A DNA stretch of 32,419 nt from Candidatus Moranbacteria bacterium RIFCSPHIGHO2_02_FULL_40_12b (GCA_001784725.1 MFRX01000001.1:16701-49119); one strand, 5' to 3'. Shown: positions 1 through 8,130, numbered from the stretch's first letter. Notes: generated from the sequence alone by a model not told the origin. Numbers and translations are program-made.

Positions 1-1
1 A

Positions 2-253
2 AGCGAATTAAAGCTTTCCCGAATCCAGGATGTTACCACTGAAGTCAATGGAATAATCCAAACGGTCTTGAATTTCGGCGATGTGCATATTCAGACCGCG
101 GGGGAAGAAAGCAAATTTTTTTTACGCCACATTCCCGATCCGGGCGGAATAAAAAGCATTTTAATGGATCTCCAGAAAAACAAGGAAAAAGAAGAAACGG
201 ACGAACTGGGAGAAATGATTGAAAAGAAAATCCACGAAAATACGATTTCATGA
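2..253 (+). CDS. C-terminal part of bacterial PH-domain (bPH2-like) protein, partial
   Basis: The reading frame is open from the window edge, so the gene begins upstream; the track's TTG start at 68 is only an internal codon. The visible 83 residues contain SRIQDV, then a GDVHIQTAGEE stretch, then IPDPGGIKSIL. These match the conserved core of the bacterial pleckstrin-homology-like domain of membrane proteins such as YdbS/YdbT. A charged tail rich in Lys and Glu follows. In the family this domain follows one or two N-terminal membrane helices, which would lie outside the window. The ligand is unknown. Family assignment is fairly sure and function is not. Confidence 0.75.
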   Translation, partial: SELKLSRIQDVTTEVNGIIQTVLNFGDVHIQTAGEESKFFLRHIPDPGGIKSILMDLQKNKEKEETDELGEMIEKKIHENTIS

Positions 254-333
254 AAACATTAAAGCATAAAAACATAAAAACAAAGTTATTATAGTGTTTT
301 AACGTTCTTGTGTTTTGATGACTTAAAATACGG

Positions 334-2304
334 GTGAGAAACAAAAACAAAAAAGGTGATTTGTTTTTTCTTTTTATCCTGCTTTGCGCAGGATTTTTTG
401 GGTTTAATGCAAAAGCGGAAACAATTGATCATTTAATAATTTCTGAAATTTTAGTCGGAGGAGAAAAAGCAGATGAAGAATTTGTGGAAATTTATAATCC
501 TACTGAAAACGAAATTAATTTTAAAAGTACATCTTTGAAGTTGCACATAGTTAATTCTACAGGGAAAAGTGATGTAAGCAAGACACTCACTTTTAATAAT
601 GAAAGCATAAAGGCACGGAACTATGTTATTATTTCATCGAGGGATTATAAAGAAAAATTCGGAGAGAACATTATTATTGATGCCTTTTATGGCAGTGGCA
701 GTTTGGTGTCAAAAGGAGCCGTTTATATAAGCAGAAACACCAAAGATTTAACAGATATTATAGATATGGTTGGTTGGGGAAATCATGAAGCATTTTATTT
801 TGAAAAAACACCTTTCAATTTTAATGAAAATAATAATATAAGTATTAATAGAAAATTTGACAATGGAACAATGCAAGATACGGATGATAATAGCGAAGAT
901 TTTATCATTGGTATTCCTAGTCCTAGAAAAGATTTTGTTCCTATACCAGAAGAAAAACCAAAAGAAAGAGTTGTTTATTCCGACAAAATTTACCTAAACG
1001 AAATCTTACCCAATGCTGACGAAGAATTTATTGAACTATTTAATTCCGGAGAAAATGACGAAGATCTTTCCGGCTGGATTTTGCGAGATGCGACTAAAAC
1101 CGGAAAATATGTTTTCCCGGAAAGTTCAATCATAAAATCCAAAGATTATTTTGTTGTCTACAAAAAGGATTACAAGTTTGCCCTAAATAACACAGGCAAC
1201 GAGTCGGTTTATCTTTATGATCCCAATGAAACTTTGGTTTCCAGCGTTTCCTATAACGGCGGCAAGGAAAATGTTTCCTATAATTTCGACGGGATAAGTT
1301 GGCGCTGGAGCAAATATCTTACTCCCGGAGCGGAAAATGAATTCAACGAACTCACTGGGGCAAGGATAAAAGCCGAGAGAAAAATTTATAAAAATACTTA
1401 TGCCGATTTTAAAGCCAAAGTGAAAAATCCGGATAACGATAAGCTGAAATTCACTTGGGACTTCGGCGACGGGCACAGGTCCTACAAGAAAAATACCCGG
1501 CACAAATACAAAAAAACCGGAAAATACAAAGTAACTCTCAAAATCTTTGACGGGAGCGAAGAGACCCAAGAAGAATTCAAAGTAGAAGTGAAAAAATTTC
1601 CCAAGAATAAGATTAAAATAATTGAAATTTCTCCCAATCCGGAAGGGCGCGACAGCGAGGGGGAATATATTGTCGTAAGAAACGAATCCAAAAGGAAAAT
1701 TAATCTTAAAAACTGGGCGATCGCATCGGGAAGCAAAAAATTATACAATCATCCGATAAGCAAGGACATTATCGTAAAACCGGGCAAAACGGTCAAAATC
1801 AGCCGCGATATTTCCAAATTCGCGCTAAACAATAAAAAAGCGAAAATTGAGCTGCGCTATCCGGACGGAAAAGTCGCGTATAAAATTAAATACGACAAGA
1901 AAGAAAATGTGCGGGAAGGCGAAACATACGCAAAAACAGAACTGGGATGGGCGTGGAAAAATAATAATCCGGAAACATTGCTGGCGGTAGCGAAAAAAAG
2001 CGCAGATGAAGCCATTGCAATAACAGGTAATGGTGGAGAAATGACTGAAAAAAATTCAGAAGATCAGGCAACTGTTTCGGAAGAAAAAGAAAAACTGGCG
2101 CTATCAAGCGAAGCGAATAATATTTCTCCGGAAAATGAAAAGGTTTTGGGAACTTCCGTAGAGGTTAAGGAGGATAATTCCGATGATATTATCAATAAAG
2201 CCGATAATCATCCGGAAAAACCTAATGTTATAATAAAACTTTTTGAAAATATAGGGTCTGGCATCAATTCTTTTGTTAACAGAATTATTCTCAAATTTTT
2301 CTAG
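334..2304 (+). CDS. secreted lamin-tail-domain / PKD-domain protein
   Basis: A 656-residue protein starting at GTG. It has a signal peptide (basic MRNKNKKGD, hydrophobic core to about residue 25, AKA-type cleavage site). Two lamin-tail-like (LTD) beta domains follow at about residues 32-195 and 218-330, each opening with an ISEIL/LNEIL strand and an EEF(V/I)E(I/L)(Y/F)N motif. A PKD domain at about 345-430 carries the typical WDFGDG loop. A third LTD lies at about 433-545. The tail is acidic and low-complexity and ends in an amphipathic helix. LTD proteins are common in CPR genomes and are thought to act at the cell surface, in adhesion or nucleic-acid binding; the role here is inferred only. 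No clear Shine-Dalgarno precedes the start. A hairpin terminator follows. Confidence 0.8.
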   Translation: MRNKNKKGDLFFLFILLCAGFFGFNAKAETIDHLIISEILVGGEKADEEFVEIYNPTENEINFKSTSLKLHIVNSTGKSDVSKTLTFNNESIKARNYVIISSRDYKEKFGENIIIDAFYGSGSLVSKGAVYISRNTKDLTDIIDMVGWGNHEAFYFEKTPFNFNENNNISINRKFDNGTMQDTDDNSEDFIIGIPSPRKDFVPIPEEKPKERVVYSDKIYLNEILPNADEEFIELFNSGENDEDLSGWILRDATKTGKYVFPESSIIKSKDYFVVYKKDYKFALNNTGNESVYLYDPNETLVSSVSYNGGKENVSYNFDGISWRWSKYLTPGAENEFNELTGARIKAERKIYKNTYADFKAKVKNPDNDKLKFTWDFGDGHRSYKKNTRHKYKKTGKYKVTLKIFDGSEETQEEFKVEVKKFPKNKIKIIEISPNPEGRDSEGEYIVVRNESKRKINLKNWAIASGSKKLYNHPISKDIIVKPGKTVKISRDISKFALNNKKAKIELRYPDGKVAYKIKYDKKENVREGETYAKTELGWAWKNNNPETLLAVAKKSADEAIAITGNGGEMTEKNSEDQATVSEEKEKLALSSEANNISPENEKVLGTSVEVKEDNSDDIINKADNHPEKPNVIIKLFENIGSGINSFVNRIILKFF

Positions 2305-2393
2305 CAACATAAATTCATTATAAATAATATAGCAGGTATGTTACAGAATCTTTCGATCGGAGTAAAGTGTATAATAACGAATTTATCAAAATT

Positions 2394-2425
2394 AAAAGCG
2401 GCGGGAAAGTTCTCCAGCCGCTTTT
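2394..2425. terminator. bidirectional rho-independent terminator
   Basis: AAAAGCGGC pairs perfectly with GCCGCTTTT across a 14-nt loop. A-runs on one side and T-runs on the other let it serve both the LTD gene and the convergent orphan gene. Confidence 0.8.
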
Positions 2426-2430
2426 TGAAA

Positions 2431-2940
2431 TTAGATATTTTTCCACTTACTGATTAATTCCATTCTGCCACGATATTCAGGAAAACCAGTAATTTGTCGA
2501 ATATTGTAAAGTGTTCTCCTGTGTATGCTTATGTCAGTGATCTTAAGCTTCAAGTGGGGAAAATAGACCATTTCCTTCCAAAAATCGGATTTCTGTACTC
2601 TAAAAGTTAAGCTTTGATCCGGACTTGTTTTATTACATTCCATTTCCTTCATCCAACAACAGAAGAAGAAAAGCACCCAGATCTTATAATCTTTATATCC
2701 ATTTTCCTCAACTCTTTTCAATGACCAATCCGCCCAATCCTTCGGACTTTGCCATTTTTTCGCGTCTTCCTCTGTTCCCGGAACAAACTTTCTGATTATG
2801 TGCATTCCTCCTTTTTTCTTGAATAAATCAAACTGTTTATGCCTGACACTCTTTTTCCTTGGAAGAATCGCATTATCAGTTTGCCTCTTATTTTCATTCT
2901 CTTCAGTTTTTTTCTGAATTTGATGTAATTCTAATTCCAT
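2431..2940 (-). CDS. hypothetical protein, strong SD
   Basis: A 169-residue orphan that I do not recognise. The N-terminus is charged and glutamine-rich. The middle has a WQSPKDWADW segment and a Phe/Cys/Trp-rich patch (FFFCCW); the C-terminus is basic. The start is well supported: GGAGGATAAT precedes the ATG and a consensus promoter lies upstream. It is transcribed divergently from a TrmB-type regulator, so that protein could control it through the shared 180-bp gap. It is one of several unrelated minus-strand orphans here with near-perfect Shine-Dalgarno sequences, unlike the housekeeping genes. Confidence 0.65.
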   Translation of the reverse strand: MELELHQIQKKTEENENKRQTDNAILPRKKSVRHKQFDLFKKKGGMHIIRKFVPGTEEDAKKWQSPKDWADWSLKRVEENGYKDYKIWVLFFFCCWMKEMECNKTSPDQSLTFRVQKSDFWKEMVYFPHLKLKITDISIHRRTLYNIRQITGFPEYRGRMELISKWKNI

Positions 2941-3004
2941 TATTATCCTCCTTTTTTATGAGATTTTAAATATCTATATATTTCCTTTTTATTTATAATA
3001 ATTA

Positions 3005-3033
3005 AGTATAGCAAAAAGTTTATATGTTGTCAA
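3005..3033 (-). promoter_or_regulatory. sigma70-type promoter of the orphan gene
   Basis: On the minus strand, TTGACA is followed by a 17-bp spacer and TATACT. The expected 5' leader is about 60 nt and carries the GGAGG ribosome-binding site. Confidence 0.75.
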
Positions 3034-3086
3034 CTATTAATCTATGAAAAGTCCATTTTTTGCCTTAAATTAAGAATAAAAAAGTG

Positions 3087-3115
3087 TTGACTTTGTTTCA
3101 ACAACTAGCTATAAT
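3087..3115 (+). promoter_or_regulatory. sigma70-type promoter giving a leaderless mRNA
   Basis: TTGACT, 17-bp spacer, TATAAT. The -10 ends only 6 bp before the ATG at 3122, so transcription should begin at or next to the start codon. No Shine-Dalgarno is present. Confidence 0.8.
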
Positions 3116-3121
3116 TAAACT

Positions 3122-3892
3122 ATGATTCAAGAAATACTTAAAAAATTGGGATTTAACGACAAGGAGGCTGAAATATATATTGAAGTTCTAAAATTGGGAC
3201 GCGCAACCCCAGCTCGGATTTCCAAAAGCACCGGAATCAATAGGACAACAATTTATAGTTCCTATAAAAAACTAGTAAAAAAAGGTGTTCTAGTTGAGGA
3301 TCTCGGTCACAAATATACCTATCTTATCGCTTTACCTCCTGAAAATTTACGCGGGATACTTGAACAACAAAAAAAGCGTCTCGAAGAAAAGGAGAAACTT
3401 ATTGATCAAGCGCTTGTTGAAATTTCTAATTTTCCCACCAATTCTGAATTCTCAATTCCCAAAATAAGATTTATTGAAGAGATGGACTTGGAAGATTGCC
3501 TCTATAAGCGAACCGAAGAATGGAATAAAAGCATAAAACAACACGATGGTACCTGGTGGGGATTTCAAGACCATACTTTTATAGAACATTATAAAAAATG
3601 GACTATTGATTATTGGTCTAAATTCAAATCATCGCAGAATATTAAAGAAAAAGTGCTAACAAACAAAACTGAAACAGAAAAACAAATGAAAGCCAAGATG
3701 ATAAGTGGCAGAGAAACTATGTTTTGGAATAAAAGTGATAATTTTTCTTCTTCCTTTTGGATTGGTGGCGACTACATTATTATGATTTATACGCAAAACC
3801 GACCATTTTATTTAATAGAAATTTATAACCCAGTTATGGCTCATAATTTAAGAGAGGTCTTCAGAAATTTATGGAAAGAAATAAAGCATTGA
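3122..3892 (+). CDS. TrmB-type winged-helix transcriptional regulator
   Basis: A 256-residue protein whose first 80 residues are a typical TrmB/sugar-sensing-type winged helix: KEAEIYIEVLKLG, then the recognition helix GINRTTIYSSYKKL and a wing. A short coiled coil follows (about 90-110, EQQKKRLEEKEK), then a C-terminal effector-like domain of about 150 residues rich in aromatics. The effector domain is divergent from those of the two other TrmB-type proteins in this window, and I see no ligand motif. It is divergent from the orphan gene at 2431-2940, a usual arrangement for local or autoregulation. The ATG follows immediately after a consensus -10, so it is probably translated from a leaderless mRNA. 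Confidence 0.8.
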   Translation: MIQEILKKLGFNDKEAEIYIEVLKLGRATPARISKSTGINRTTIYSSYKKLVKKGVLVEDLGHKYTYLIALPPENLRGILEQQKKRLEEKEKLIDQALVEISNFPTNSEFSIPKIRFIEEMDLEDCLYKRTEEWNKSIKQHDGTWWGFQDHTFIEHYKKWTIDYWSKFKSSQNIKEKVLTNKTETEKQMKAKMISGRETMFWNKSDNFSSSFWIGGDYIIMIYTQNRPFYLIEIYNPVMAHNLREVFRNLWKEIKH

Positions 3893-3946
3893 AATTAAAA
3901 TATCCGAATAGCAATTTTGTAATATAAAAGGTATAAAAGATTTTGT

Positions 3947-3995
3947 AACCCTCTTCTCGAATCCTCTCCCTATTCAGGGCGAGGAGGACAAGGAG
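3947..3995. repeat. palindromic repeat providing the yebC leader
   Basis: An element of the form CCCTC..CCTCTCCC..GGGCGAGGAGGACAAGG. A closely similar copy is at 26811-26856. Its right end supplies the AAGGAG ribosome-binding site of yebC. Confidence 0.65.
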
Positions 3996-4006
3996 AAACT
4001 ATTCAT

Positions 4007-4726
4007 ATGTCCGGACACTCGCATTGGGCGGGAATCAAGCACAAAAAAGCGCTGACTGACGCCAAGCGGGCGGGTATTTTTACCAAACTTGGCCGCGCTG
4101 TTACCCTTGCCGCGCGCGAAGGCGGTGGAAATCAAGAGTTTAACTTTAAGTTGAAATTAACCATTGATCAGGCGCGCTTCGCCAATATGCCCAAAGAAAA
4201 TATTGAGCGGGCGATTAAAAGAGGGACAGGCGAACTAAAAGACGGCGCGGAAATTGAAGAAATAATTTATGAAGCGTATGGACCGGGAAATGTCGCGATG
4301 CTTATCAAAACCGCGACGGACAATAAAAATCGGACCCTGGGGGACTTGAAAAATATCCTAACTAAGACCAGGGGGAAGATTGTTTCTGCCGGATCGGTAA
4401 GTTTCCTTTTTAAGCAAGTGGGAAACATAAACATAACCGTTCCGGAAGGAGTTGATCCATATGAACTGGAACTCAAAGCCATTGATGCCGGCGCGGAAGA
4501 CACAATTTATTCGGAAAACATACTAACTATTTATACGAAATCTGAAAACCTCCAAAAAACGAAAGAAAATCTGGAAAAAGAAGGGCTAAAAATCAGAAAT
4601 GCCATGATAATATACGCGCCATTACAAAAAATAACTCTCAATCAGCAAGATAAAATTGACTACGGGAAGATGATTAAAGCGCTGGACGACCAAGAGGATA
4701 TTCAGGAAGTTTATGATAACTTGTGA
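4007..4726 (+). CDS. yebC: YebC/TACO1-family protein
   Basis: A 239-residue full-length member of the YebC/PmpR/TACO1 family. The N-terminus has the diagnostic MSGHSHWAGIKHKK followed by DAKRAGIFTKLGR. Downstream are NMPKENIERAIKRG, YEAYGPGNVAML and the DNKNRT motif. Family members are cytoplasmic. They have been described both as DNA-binding regulators and, more recently, as ribosome-associated factors easing translation through proline-rich stretches; this sequence cannot choose between these. The start is preceded by AAGGAG within a repeat element, with a slightly long spacing of 11 nt. The stop is TGA, which shows that UGA is not reassigned. Confidence 0.95.
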   Translation: MSGHSHWAGIKHKKALTDAKRAGIFTKLGRAVTLAAREGGGNQEFNFKLKLTIDQARFANMPKENIERAIKRGTGELKDGAEIEEIIYEAYGPGNVAMLIKTATDNKNRTLGDLKNILTKTRGKIVSAGSVSFLFKQVGNINITVPEGVDPYELELKAIDAGAEDTIYSENILTIYTKSENLQKTKENLEKEGLKIRNAMIIYAPLQKITLNQQDKIDYGKMIKALDDQEDIQEVYDNL

Positions 4727-4729
4727 TGT

Positions 4730-4758
4730 TTGCAATTTCAATTTTTTTGTTGTAAAAT
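4730..4758 (+). promoter_or_regulatory. promoter downstream of yebC
   Basis: TTGCAA, 17-bp spacer, TAAAAT, beginning just after the yebC stop codon. It would drive the 4795 gene with a leader of about 30 nt that has no Shine-Dalgarno. Confidence 0.55.
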
Positions 4759-4794
4759 TAACGCAGACAACTAAAAATCACAACACACAAAAAA

Positions 4795-5787
4795 ATGTTT
4801 GGAATGAAAAATAATAAAAATGAAGAAAAGGCCGATATGTTTATTTCAGGAAACCAAGAAACGGTGAAGGATGATAATATAGCCGTGGGATCGATGCGTG
4901 ACGATCTTAATTCAAATTCTTCGGACGCGGAGCCGGCAAGTTATTCTAAAATAAAAAGCTTCGCCAAGAATGAGGGGGTTTCGCCGTGGCCAAATAATAA
5001 TAAGGATGATTCGAAAACAGAAGCAGAAAGCGGGAACGATAAGCCCAGCGCCCAAAAATCGAAATGGTACAGAATATTGGTTATAACCGTGGTTATATTG
5101 ACTATAATGACCTTTATGGCAGGCGGATATTATTACTGGATTACCCGTAAAGGGACAGAACAAGTCGAAACTGTTGTCAATTCCCAGGGAGAAAAGCCGC
5201 AAATTGAAATTACGGAAAAGAAATTTTCCGACGAGAATCCAAATATTCTCGCGGTGGATACTGAAACCATTAAGACCGCCGACTTACAGCAATTGCTGAT
5301 TCAAAAATCCAATGAAGTAAAAGAAGACGGACATGATAAGCCGGTTGAATTTATCGTAAACGATTTGAATAACAATCCTATTGCTTTTTCCAGGTTTGCC
5401 ATTATTTCCGGAATAAAAATTTCCACCAGCGTCCTGGATAATCTGGAAGAAAAGTTTTCACTGTATTTCTATAATGACGGAGGAAATATGAGGACGGGCA
5501 TCGTAATTAGTTTGAAAAACAAGGATAATGCCGTCCAGGAAATGAAGGATGAAGAAATTATTTTGGCCGATGATCTTATCCCATTATTTCTCGGAAACGA
5601 AGTTATGAAGGAAGGAGTAATATTTAAAGACGGAAATTATAATAATTCCCAAATACGTTACGCAAATTTAAATCCAGAAGGGACTGTTTCTTTGGACTAT
5701 AGCTTTGTGGGCATGAAGCTTGTAATCGGAACCAGTAAAAATACTACGCGGGCTGTTATTGATAAAATATCAAAAGAAAGCAATTAA
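4795..5787 (+). CDS. single-pass membrane protein of unknown function
   Basis: A 330-residue protein. The first ~95 residues are hydrophilic, acidic and disordered. One membrane helix (about 98-118, ILVITVVILTIMTFMAGGYYY) follows a KSKW anchor. The remaining ~210 residues are an outside domain with mixed alpha/beta character, without cysteines and with no catalytic motif that I recognise. The layout (disordered cytoplasmic tail, helix, folded extracellular domain) is common among CPR proteins. A second ATG three codons in is an alternative start. It has its own promoter just after yebC, so it is probably not in the yebC operon. Confidence 0.7.
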   Translation: MFGMKNNKNEEKADMFISGNQETVKDDNIAVGSMRDDLNSNSSDAEPASYSKIKSFAKNEGVSPWPNNNKDDSKTEAESGNDKPSAQKSKWYRILVITVVILTIMTFMAGGYYYWITRKGTEQVETVVNSQGEKPQIEITEKKFSDENPNILAVDTETIKTADLQQLLIQKSNEVKEDGHDKPVEFIVNDLNNNPIAFSRFAIISGIKISTSVLDNLEEKFSLYFYNDGGNMRTGIVISLKNKDNAVQEMKDEEIILADDLIPLFLGNEVMKEGVIFKDGNYNNSQIRYANLNPEGTVSLDYSFVGMKLVIGTSKNTTRAVIDKISKESN

Positions 5788-5789
5788 TT

Positions 5790-5809
5790 TGTGGATAAGT
5801 TGTGGAAAG
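5790..5809. other. two DnaA-box-like sequences
   Basis: TGTGGATAA is the exact reverse complement of the consensus DnaA box TTATCCACA. TGTGGAAAG follows two bases later as a near match. Two boxes alone do not make an origin, and no dnaA or dnaN lies in the window. Confidence 0.35.
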
Positions 5810-5950
5810 CAGGTTGTTTGTTTGAAAAGGAAAGAAAAAAGTAAATCACTTTCTTAAAAAGCAAACAATCAGGAATTGACAAAAAAAGTTTTCCATTGGT
5901 TGAAAGTTAGTTAAAAATGGCTCTAAACAAACAAATTTTGAAAATTTGCA

Positions 5951-5979
5951 TTGACGCTTGACTAAATTTTTGCTATAAT
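5951..5979 (+). promoter_or_regulatory. sigma70-type promoter of a noncoding region
   Basis: TTGACG, 17-bp spacer, TATAAT, with an expected start near 5986. No credible ORF follows for almost 600 bp; a run of perfect hairpins does. This is the basis for calling an RNA gene. Confidence 0.75.
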
Positions 5980-5985
5980 AGGGTT

Positions 5986-6425
5986 AGAATTTAATGAAAT
6001 TATTAGAATTTTTGTCCATTAAAAACCAATAAATTAATGGTAGAAGTACTTTCAACCACAATTTCCCCCTATTTGTGGTTGAAAATTCTTCTACTATTCA
6101 AGCATTAAGATCCACGTATCTTAATCGCCTCTGATTCTGACCAGAGGACCCTAAAACAAAAACAAAAATACTTTTAAAATAAAAATAAAAATAAAAGTAT
6201 AAAGTTCTTTGATACAAAGGTCTAGCGCCAGAGAACAGTAGAAGGAAGACATTGAAAGTCAGATAAAATGTCAAGCGCATGTATACAAAATACATGTTTA
6301 CATAGTGTATTATGACGCCTCTCACCCGGGCTAAATAAACCGTGTTTACATGTTGATACATGACAAACATCGGGCGAATGCGTCAAAAATTTATTTTTAT
6401 GGGCGTTCATTCGCCCGATTTCATA
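5986..6425 (+). ncRNA. candidate structured noncoding RNA, about 440 nt
   Basis: Downstream of a consensus promoter lie tandem hairpins with perfect stems: 6016-6040 (CCATTAA/TTAATGG), 6040-6094 (12-bp TTTCAACCACAA stem inside a 7-bp GTAGAAG/CTTCTAC stem), 6105-6124 (TTAAGAT/ATCTTAA), 6128-6147 (CCTCTG/CAGAGG), 6168-6200 (A-rich, ATACTTTTA/TAAAAGTAT), 6248-6272 (GACATT/AATGTC), 6278-6296 (CATGTAT/ATACATG), 6344-6368 (nested GTTT/CATGT) and 6369-6419 (12-bp ATCGGGCGAATG/CATTCGCCCGAT). I see none of the conserved cores of RNase P RNA, tmRNA or SRP RNA. It could be an unknown RNA class, or a long leader for the 6565 gene, although a terminator lies between. The 3' end is a guess placed after the strongest hairpin. 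Confidence 0.55.
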
Positions 6426-6497
6426 TTTTAGCAGATACTAGTTAATAAAAGATTGTTAATTGGCACCTGTTAAGGTAAAAGTAAGAGCCGCTTTTTA

Positions 6498-6525
6498 GAA
6501 AATGGACAAATAAGTCCATTTTTTG
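6498..6525 (+). terminator. rho-independent terminator
   Basis: AATGGAC pairs with GTCCATT across AAATAA and is followed by a T-run. It separates the noncoding RNA region from the 6565 gene and could be the RNA's true 3' end. Confidence 0.75.
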
Positions 6526-6564
6526 ATATCATAAAAAAAGGTTAACTTAATTAAATCTGAATTT

Positions 6565-7128
6565 ATGTCTATAGAAATTCCGATTAAAGAAAAACTCCCC
6601 GATTATGAAGAAAATTTTGGCCATGTTGCCGAAGTTATAATCAGGGATTCGATCAGAGAAAAAGCCGTACTATTTGTTGAAAAAGTGGAAAAAGGAACAA
6701 AACCGGAAGATTATCGGATGAAAGTGGATTTTTGGATTAAATTTGTCGGAATTGAGGAGCCATTAGGAATCCAATATACCGTGAGTAGCAATGAAGATAA
6801 AATCCAGGAAAAACTGGATTTTCTGAGATCGCGTAATTTTTTGGCCAAAAAAGAGAAAAGGCCTGACGCTGAAATCAACTGGTCGGGGAACGCCAATGTC
6901 GTGCTGGTGCGCGGGAATAAATTAAAAATGGGAAAAATAGACCGAGAGAGTCGCGAGAAGAATGTCAGCCCTTCAAAATTAATCGGCGAGGAATTTATCC
7001 TGAATTTCTTCAACCAGGTTATGATTATGATGGACGAAGCCAACCCTTTCAGGAAAAAAATTATTTATGAAACAATGCGAGCTATTTACCAAGAAACTTC
7101 GGGCAAGAGTAAAAATAAAAAGGATTGA
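6565..7128 (+). CDS. hypothetical protein
   Basis: A 187-residue soluble, highly charged protein that I do not recognise. The middle (about 45-95) has beta-strand-like segments including FWIKFVGIEEPLGIQYTV and an acidic/basic helix. This is vaguely like a PD-(D/E)xK nuclease-type core, but no full motif is visible and I do not claim it. The C-terminus is helical and Lys-rich. The stop codon lies inside a hairpin shared with the convergent gene at 7150. No good Shine-Dalgarno is seen. Confidence 0.6.
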   Translation: MSIEIPIKEKLPDYEENFGHVAEVIIRDSIREKAVLFVEKVEKGTKPEDYRMKVDFWIKFVGIEEPLGIQYTVSSNEDKIQEKLDFLRSRNFLAKKEKRPDAEINWSGNANVVLVRGNKLKMGKIDRESREKNVSPSKLIGEEFILNFFNQVMIMMDEANPFRKKIIYETMRAIYQETSGKSKNKKD

Positions 7129-7152
7129 ATTCTTTTAGAATCCAATCCTTTA
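7118..7152. terminator. bidirectional terminator overlapping two stop codons
   Basis: AAAGGATTG..ATTC pairs with GAAT..CAATCCTTT with one mismatch. It is so compact that both converging genes end inside it. Confidence 0.8.
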
Positions 7153-7383
7153 CGCATCTACCCCTTCATTTTTAATTAATATTTTAAATGTAAAGGGCAT
7201 CTCTTTCGTTTCCTTTTTTGGCGTGACGAGAAAGGACCCATTTCCCTGATACTCCGCTTTTTCAACGTTTTTTTGTCTTAGCAAAGCATTTAAAATACTT
7301 TGAGCGGACAGATCAAGAGAATCTATTTTCTCCAATTCTTCTTTGGAGAAAATATCTGAAGGGGTAATTACCTCTTTGGGCAT
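7150..7383 (-). CDS. small hypothetical protein, 77 aa
   Basis: The track starts this ORF at 7437. The real start is almost certainly the internal ATG at 7383 (MPKEVITPSD), because AAGGAGG sits 6 nt before it. The 77-residue product has a helical middle (SKEELEKIDSL..AQSILNALLRQ) and a C-terminal beta-like part. I do not recognise the family. It converges on the 6565 gene and shares its terminator. It is divergent from the guanylate-kinase-like gene, with 59 bp between the start codons. Confidence 0.65.
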   Translation of the reverse strand: MPKEVITPSDIFSKEELEKIDSLDLSAQSILNALLRQKNVEKAEYQGNGSFLVTPKKETKEMPFTFKILIKNEGVDA

Positions 7384-7442
7384 TTTAAACCTCCTTGCTT
7401 GGATTTTTCTAAGCTGACGTATGATAGCATAATACACAAATC

Positions 7443-8015
7443 ATGTCAATAGCCAATAAAAACAACATTTTCATCATTTCCGGGCCTTCCGGAGCGGGAG
7501 AGGATTCAATTATTGAAGGGCTGAAAAAATATTTTCCGATAGAGCGGATAGTAACTACTTCAACCAGAGAAATGCGCCCGGGCGAATCGCAAAGCGATCC
7601 TTATTGGTTTATCGCGCGCGAAGAATTTGAAAAACGCCGAAATAACAATGAATTTGTAGAATGGGCGGAGCAGTATAACGGTAATTTATACGGAGTGACC
7701 AAAAAAGAAATTGAAAGAGTGAAAAATTCCGGAAAAATCGGGACGTGGAAAATTGACTGGAAAGGCGTGATAACTGCCAAGAAATTGTATCCGGAAATTC
7801 CGGCGATTTTTGTCACCGTTCCGGATTTGAAAATTATGGAAAACCGCATCCGCCGCCGCGGCGGACTTTCCGAAAAATATATCCGGGAAAGAATGGAATA
7901 TACAAAGGCGTGGATGAAACACGCGGATATTTATGACTACACCGTGGTGAATAAAGAAGGAAAATTGAATGAAGCCATCGCTAAAACCGCGGAAATCATC
8001 AAATCTTATTTGTAA
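7443..8015 (+). CDS. guanylate kinase-like protein with altered P-loop
   Basis: A 190-residue protein aligning with guanylate kinase over its whole length: N-terminal P-loop region, TTSTREMRPGE (GMP-binding loop), EFVEWAEQYNGNLYG, the KIDWKGV strand, an RRRGG lid and a YDYTVVN C-terminal motif. True guanylate kinases phosphorylate GMP to GDP and need the P-loop lysine of GxxGxGK(S/T). Here the loop reads GPSGAGEDS, with Glu replacing that Lys. It may therefore be catalytically weak, use another lysine, or have another role. No ribosome-binding site is visible. A weak -10-like CATAAT lies 9 bp before the ATG. Confidence 0.85.
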   Translation: MSIANKNNIFIISGPSGAGEDSIIEGLKKYFPIERIVTTSTREMRPGESQSDPYWFIAREEFEKRRNNNEFVEWAEQYNGNLYGVTKKEIERVKNSGKIGTWKIDWKGVITAKKLYPEIPAIFVTVPDLKIMENRIRRRGGLSEKYIRERMEYTKAWMKHADIYDYTVVNKEGKLNEAIAKTAEIIKSYL

Positions 8016-8017
8016 GC

Positions 8018-8130
8018 AAGTTGTCAACTTTAATTTATTATTTATAAGAAAGTTAACAACATTAATTCGGCTAATTTTGTTTTATACAAAGCATTCTAAA
8101 AGCTTTTAGTTGTCAACTATTTGACAACTT
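8018..8130. promoter_or_regulatory. cluster of AGTTGTCAA-type inverted repeats
   Basis: AAGTTGTCAACTT (8018-8030) is a perfect odd palindrome. A degenerate AAGTTAACAAC lies at 8050. AGTTGTCAA-CTAT-TTGACAACT (8108-8129) is a perfect inverted repeat overlapping the -35 of the 8165 gene. They could be operators for the HTH protein encoded downstream. Part of the similarity may just be -35 sequence. Confidence 0.45.

Noticed and set aside
45-350. 101-residue minus-strand ORF at the window start
   Set aside because: Shadow of the PH-domain gene; low-complexity Phe-rich translation without a ribosome-binding site.
3026-3038. GTTGTCAACTATT shared with 8109-8121 as a common operator
   Set aside because: In both places it contains a -35 box (TTGACA read on one strand), so the similarity may be promoter sequence alone.
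5790-5809. Replication origin at the DnaA-box pair
   Set aside because: Only two boxes, no AT-rich unwinding element with DnaA-trios recognised, and no dnaA or dnaN nearby.
6098-6410. Two minus-strand ORFs in the noncoding region
   Set aside because: They are Tyr/Phe-rich, have no ribosome-binding site, and run through the hairpins; better explained by the structured RNA.
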